In this document: positions 59,471-64,000 of the stretch, in pieces
Layout of the letters: each line of letters begins with the position of its first letter
Position numbering within the stretch: position 1 is the stretch's first letter
From: Strigops habroptila
Taxonomy: Eukaryota > Chordata > Aves > Psittaciformes > Psittacidae
Direction: 5' to 3'
Assembly (NCBI RefSeq): GCF_004027225.2
Contig: NC_044277.2
Location: 98,949,552-99,013,551, forward strand
DNA length: 64,000 nucleotides
Notes under the pieces: model-generated
The model's database searches: none
What the model saw: only the letters and a program-made list of their open reading frames with translations
What the model was told of the DNA's origin: nothing
Made by a program: the position numbers and the translations under genes

Positions 59471-60688
59471 AGGGAGCTAGACTGCTTGCTGCAGGCCCAA
59501 ACTGTGCAGGGGCCACAAGCGTCCACCATAGTGCATACAGAAAAGGAGGAGGGTGTTAATCCCGGAAGCTGGGAGCTAGTAACAAAAAAAAAACAACCCC
59601 ACAACAAAAGAGGAGGAGAGTTAAAAGCAAGGAGCTTCCTCCAAAATCTGTCATCCCCACCCAGAACCGCTTTGCAGTTCTGCAGGGGGCTAACGAGGAA
59701 ATGCACACCTCACCAGCTGATGCACGAGTAAAGAGGATCATTACTGGTGCCTCCAGATAAAAGCGGTGGGTCATAGTAGTAGGTGACTCTACTTTGAAAG
59801 GCACAGAGGCACCCATCTGTTGGCCTGACCCAGTCTCCAGGGAGGTGTGTTGCCTGCCAGGGGCTCGGATCGGGAATGTTGCTGAGAGGCTGCCTGATCT
59901 AGTAAGTCCCGCTATTACCCACTTCTAGTGGTCCATGTGGGTGCTAGTGATATTGACAGCAGCAGCCTGGGAATCATTAAGAAGGACTACAGAGCCTTGG
60001 GAGAGGTGGTTAGGGGCTCTGGAGCTCAGATAATTTTCTATCCATCCTCCAGGTCAAAGGGGAGGACCTTATAAAGGCCAGGTGGATTTGGCAAGTTAAT
60101 AAATGGTTAGAATGGTGGTGCCATAGTCAGAGGTTTGGTTATTTAGAACATGGGACTCGATTTGGGAGGCCAGGTCTACTGGAGTCTGATGGAGCTGGTC
60201 TGGCAAAGAAGGGGAAGAGCTGCTTTGGTAGGAGACTTGCCAGGCTGGTCAAGGCAGCTTTAAACTAGATGTGTTGGGGGAGGGGGGAATCAATCCATCC
60301 CAACACTCCCAGTTAGTTGCCAGCACCTGTAATAAATGCGTGGAGTGATGCAGAGCTATTTCAGCTGCTCCAGTCAATGAGTCGGCTTTGTTTGGAGTTC
60401 GGCTCAGATGCCTCTATATAAATGCCTGTAGTATGGGGAATAAACAAGAGAAATTAGAGATGTGTACATGGCTACAGGGATATGATATTAACTGGCCTCA
60501 CAGAAACATGGTGGGATGGCTCCTATGATTGGAGTGTTGGAATGGAAAATTATAGGCTCTTTGAGAAAGACAGGCCAGGCAGACAGGGAGGGGGAGTTTA
60601 GTGTGTGGTATCCCTGGCTATGGCAGGGGGTTGGAACTAGGTGATTTTAAGGTCCTTTCCAACCGTAATTATTCTATGATTCTATGAA
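59130..60688 (+). mobile_element. CR1 LINE with 5' region kept and a large internal deletion
   Basis: In plus order it has a CpG-rich leader, ORF1 text (CPRC zinc-knuckle or PHD-like start, coiled-coil part, QNRFAVLQ, esterase domain), then the start of ORF2 endonuclease (GNKQEKLEMCTWLQGYDI, with TETWWDGSYD split between frames). At about 60597-60600 it jumps directly to the last 90 bases of the 3' UTR ('agtttagtgtgtggt...attctatgattctatgaa'). A complete CR1 is about 4.5 kb, so roughly 3 kb covering most of ORF2 is missing. The left boundary is uncertain by some tens of bases. Confidence 0.85.
59486..60270 (+). pseudogene. CR1 ORF1 with esterase domain, broken
   Basis: CR1 ORF1 proteins bind RNA and carry an SGNH-type esterase. 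Here the GDS nucleophile motif is present (GGT GAC TCT, 59782-59790), followed by LKGTEAPICWPDP, REVCCLPGARIGNVAERLPD and the HVGASD block (about 59933-59950). Near the end the expected DGxHL motif reads DGAGL, so the catalytic His codon is replaced by GGT (60197-60199). The frame changes several times (for instance between 59486-59731 and the esterase part), so no full ORF1 protein can be made. Confidence 0.85.
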
Positions 60689-60745
60689 ATAAAAAGGCTA
60701 AGGAGAGGTGCAACCCATTGCAGTAAGCACAAGAGCTCTACAGCA

Positions 60746-60981
60746 CATAGAATCCTAGAGAGGTTCGGGTTGGAAGGAATCTTAAAGATCATCTAGTTCC
60801 AACCCCCCTGCCATGGGCAGGGGCATCTTCCACTAGACCAGGTTGCTTCAAGCCCCGTCCAACGTGGCTTTGAACATTTGCAGGGATGGGGCAGCCACAG
60901 CTTCTCTGGGCAACCTGTGCTAGGGCCTCACCATCCTCACAGGGAGGAACTTGTTACTAATATCTAATCTAAATCTACCCT
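60746..60981 (-). mobile_element. CR1 LINE, short 5'-truncated copy
   Basis: Minus-strand CR1 3' region: 'catagaatcctagagaggttcgg', 'agttccaacccccctgccatgg', 'actagaccaggttgctt', 'gggatggggcagccacag' and 'aatatctaatctaaatctaccct'. It is little diverged. It stands tail to tail with the plus-strand CR1 ending at 60688, with 57 bases between the two 3' ends. Confidence 0.94.
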
Positions 60982-62551
60982 ACACAGTCAGCAGTATACC
61001 ATGGAGGGGGTTTCTACCACTGTTATTTTTACCACATGCATCCCCATTTCTGATCCCTACCTGTTCCTTTTTTCTCTCTTGAAGTGTTTGATCCCAGCAA
61101 AGGATCAGATCTTCTCACCTAAATCTGTGTAAGACAAACATACATAGTGCAGTCATCCACTCTGTTCTTGTCATTTATGGGTGCAAGTACACACCAAGTT
61201 GTGTTAGTCACACCAATCTTTTTTGTCTCATTGACTCTATCATGTGTTTCTAAGAATCTCCAACTAAAAATATGTCCCCACCAAGTAAGTTCTATAAAGA
61301 CAGCTGGGCTGTATCTACACTCAAATACTAAATGTATGAGGGCCTTGGCTATTGACTGCAAGAGTGGTCTTCATCTAGACAAATTAAATCCAGCCTCCAA
61401 AACAGAGTCGATGTGTGCAGATTATCTATTAGGTATGGTCCAGTAATATTCAAACTTTCAAATCATGCCAGGAATTGGGAGGGTGCCAAATGGCATGAGT
61501 TCCTGCTATAGACTATTCCAGTAATGTAACGATAGAGAAAATTAAATGCCAGTACTATAGACATTGTTTAATTCATTAGCATAGATGTGGTCACACAAAC
61601 TAATTGTTTAACAAATATATTCAGGTCACATAGTTGGGTAAGAAAAATATATGTTTGAGGACTAGCTACAAACCACTAAGACTTTCATTACAGCAAACAT
61701 CTTGGCTCTCACTGTACCAGCCTACAACAGACTTGCATTGCTTTAACCTTAGGTGAAATATCCTTCGTTAATGAATGGTCAGATCAACAGCATGGTGTGA
61801 CTCACAAAGAAACACAGATTAAATGCTAGCTGGGTTGGCTTGAGGAATATACAGAGTTGCTGTTATTTCAAGCAGCAAAATTATCATGGTTAAGTTGCCT
61901 ATAGGCTGTGCCAAGTTTGTGTCTCCCCAGGCTATGGAAAGAAAAGTTGGTTGTGGTTGTTGCCACCAACGAAATCTGTTTTTCTGAGCAACACCTGGCA
62001 CTCCCAGTAGTAATAATTTTTTGCTTCCTCTCCTTGTAAATTGCCCAGCAAGACCAACACAATGGAGGGGAATTATTGGAACCTGGCTATGCAAATTATA
62101 TGTAAAAGCTGAACCTTGAAAGGAGCTGGGGAATGAAATGCCCTAGAAACCGTGGCAATCTAGTCTCGTATAAATGGGCCATTCTCCTGAAGTGAAGGTT
62201 GATTACACAACAGATACTCCACTGAACAGAAGGCTTAGTTAACAACAAATAATCTTTCACATATCTTTGAAATGCTGGGTAGACATACTCAGGACCTATT
62301 GGAAACTGAAAAGCACTGGTAGCCTCAGTGAAGCCACAAATGTACTTGAATTTTGTGTTCTTCAGAGGAAACTGCTCTTCCCTATAGATCTGCCACAGAA
62401 GACACCACTTTGAAACACAGAGCAAAAAAACCTCAGACCTGCCTCCATTTCCTTGCTCTCCCCCTTTCCCTGCAGGTATATTATAATTGCCTGTGTTAAG
62501 TAATTCAATGGCCTCCCTGTCCACCTCAGTCAAAATTCACCCCAGTTGCAC
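60982..62551. other. Non-coding stretch, no gene seen
   Basis: Nothing recognised. The minus-strand frame at 62096-62533 (145 codons) has no identifiable domain. Confidence 0.5.
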
Positions 62552-62665
62552 TATAAGATTATAGGATAATCCAAGTTGAAAGGACTTCAGGAGATTATTC
62601 AGTGTAACATCTTGATCAAACCAATGTCAGTGATGAGAACAGGATTTAGAGTTGGGTCATTTCTT
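62552..62665 (-). mobile_element. Old CR1 fragment
   Basis: 'ataagattataggataatccaagttgaaaggac', 'caggagattattcagtg' and 'ttgatcaaacca' resemble the reverse complement of an old CR1 3' end. The match fades to the right. Confidence 0.55.
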
Positions 62666-63228
62666 GTTGAGTGTGTCTGATTCCAGAGAAAGAAGGAACC
62701 TGTGGCATGAAAGACTCCACAGCTAGAGTGTGCTTGGGCACCTAACTAAGCTCATTTTGCCCACAGTTAGGCTAAGCAGCAGAGATTTAGTGAAGTGGCT
62801 TGTTTTACATAAGATAGGTTAGGGAGTCCATGCCAAAACACGTCAGATGGCAAGTCTGAGGAAACAGTAGCTAAAGTTAGAGGCAGGGAACTCAGCAGAG
62901 AGTAGGATGCATGTCTAGATCTTCATGGTGGCTTTGGAAGAACCAGGGAGCAGTACCAGACCAAGTGTCTGCTTGTAAGAAACAGCAGTGGGTAGCTGAG
63001 AAAGCTGAGGAGAGGACTACTCCCATATATGTGTGCCCTCCTGAGAATCCGGTCACTGACATGAGAGTCCCAGGCCCAAAAGTAATCTCACAACAGACAG
63101 CTATGACAGCCTTCAGTGCTAATCATGAAATCCTATCTGAATATCCTGTTCCATTTCAAGTTCTGCTCAAGCTTGCAACCATCAGCAAGGAAATGCCACT
63201 TGCCTATTCTTGGGAGGGCCAGGAGGCC
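62666..63228. other. Non-coding stretch before the CR1 fragment
   Basis: No family recognised. The plus-strand frame at 62911-63243 does not resemble a CR1 or host protein that I know. Confidence 0.45.
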
Positions 63229-63505
63229 TCCATGGATGGGTAAGGAGCTGCTGAGAAAACTTAGAGAGAAAAAGAGGCTTATAAAAGGTGGAAGTGAGGA
63301 CAGGTGGCCTGGGAAGAATACAGAGATGTTGTCTGGGAAGCTAGGGACCAGGTCAGGAAAGCTAAGGCCAGTTAGAATTAAATCTGGCAAGGGATGTGAA
63401 AGATAGCAGGAAGGGCTTCTATAGGTATATAGCAAACAAAAGACAGTCTCTGGAAGCTAATGGGCCCTCTCCGGAAGCTAATGGGAGAACTGGCTACCCT
63501 GGATT
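63229..63505 (+). mobile_element. CR1 ORF2 internal fragment lacking its 3' end
   Basis: Plus-strand CR1 text from the region between endonuclease and reverse transcriptase: 'aaggagctgctgagaaaact', 'gtggaagtgaggacaggtgg', 'ggaccaggtcaggaaagctaa', 'agaattaaatctggcaaggg', 'cttctataggtatat' and 'gggccctctccgg'. It stops at 'ctaccctggat' (63504). CR1 copies are normally truncated at the 5' side only, so loss of the 3' side points to a later deletion or rearrangement. Confidence 0.9.
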
Positions 63506-64000
63506 CTTGTTTACACATATTTATTTAAGATTTATCTAATTAGTCTTTTGCTAAGACTTCTGCTGTTTCATTGGTCTGGATTTTTCTTTATTTTGAATTT
63601 CCAATATCCAAAAAGCAACAATGGTCATGAAGTAGAAACTGGAGGACCAAATATGCCCTACTTTCTTTACCTCCTCCTTTGACCATCCTTAGCCGGCTCA
63701 CTAGAGAAAGACGCTGACATTTCTTATGAAGTTAAACCCACAGTGAATAAATGCTGATTCTGAATCCCAGAACAAGTTGTCTAATCATATTTCAGTTGTG
63801 TGGGTTCAAACAACAGTGTGGCCTGAAGCCACTTCTGAGATGGCTCTAATATAAATTCTGGGTGTGGGACAAGGGTGTTGGGGTGTGCTGCTGGTGGGTA
63901 GTTGGGCTAGAACCTTGGACAGGGCCTGCTGTGCTTTTCGCGCTGGAAGGATCCTTGCATTTCCCGCTTCAATTGGCAACACATAGGGAACCAATTGAAA
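63506..64000. other. Non-coding window end, no gene seen
   Basis: Nothing recognised between the CR1 break at 63505 and the end of the window. Confidence 0.5.

Noticed and set aside
62096..62533. 145-codon minus-strand open frame
   Set aside because: No recognisable domain and no conservation evidence available. Length alone is not enough in this much sequence.
1..64000. CRISPR arrays, tRNA genes, bacterial or plasmid features
   Set aside because: No regularly spaced repeats, cloverleaf patterns or prokaryotic gene organisation. The repeat content is avian.

Overview
This window is vertebrate nuclear DNA and almost certainly avian. It contains about 15 copies or fragments of the CR1 LINE of birds and other sauropsids, with the usual 3' ends related to TTCTATGATTCTATGA. 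It also has an ERVK-like LTR of a type I know from bird genomes, long AT-rich stretches without genes, and mononucleotide runs. Nothing prokaryotic is present: no operons, rRNA or tRNA genes, or CRISPR arrays. The species cannot be fixed from the sequence.

Layout. Positions 1-41 kb are gene-poor, AT-rich DNA with scattered CR1 fragments of different ages, poly-A/T runs, short two-copy tandem duplications and a cluster of stem-loops at 28.9 kb. At 43.99-45.99 kb a minus-strand CR1 is split by a younger 1270-bp minus-strand insertion. That insertion consists of an ERVK-like LTR, a degenerate tRNA-Lys primer binding site, an open frame with several hydrophobic segments, and a stretch resembling 5S rRNA. 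It has a perfect 14-bp inverted repeat at its outer ends and a 5-bp target duplication (CACCT). At 51.4-53.1 kb a plus-strand CR1 keeps a broken reverse transcriptase frame and an intact 3' end. At 53.47-55.63 kb, on the minus strand, lie three spliced-exon relics of IGBP1 (alpha4/Tap42, a PP2A regulatory protein). Splice sites are still visible, but there is an in-frame stop, a frameshift with a further stop, and no sign of one internal exon or of the 5' exons, so this looks like a decayed, intron-containing copy. At 59.1-60.7 kb a plus-strand CR1 appears to keep its rare 5' region (CpG-rich leader, ORF1 with PHD-like and esterase parts, start of the endonuclease) joined directly to the CR1 3' terminus by an internal deletion of roughly 3 kb. 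A further CR1 piece, without its 3' end, lies at 63.23-63.51 kb.

No intact host protein-coding gene was found. The best candidate for something undescribed is the LTR/5S composite at 44446-45715. It is also why one reading frame of more than 300 codons crosses this area: the frame runs out of the composite into the flanking CR1. The IGBP1 relic and the CR1 pieces that meet at one shared 34-bp stretch are next in interest.
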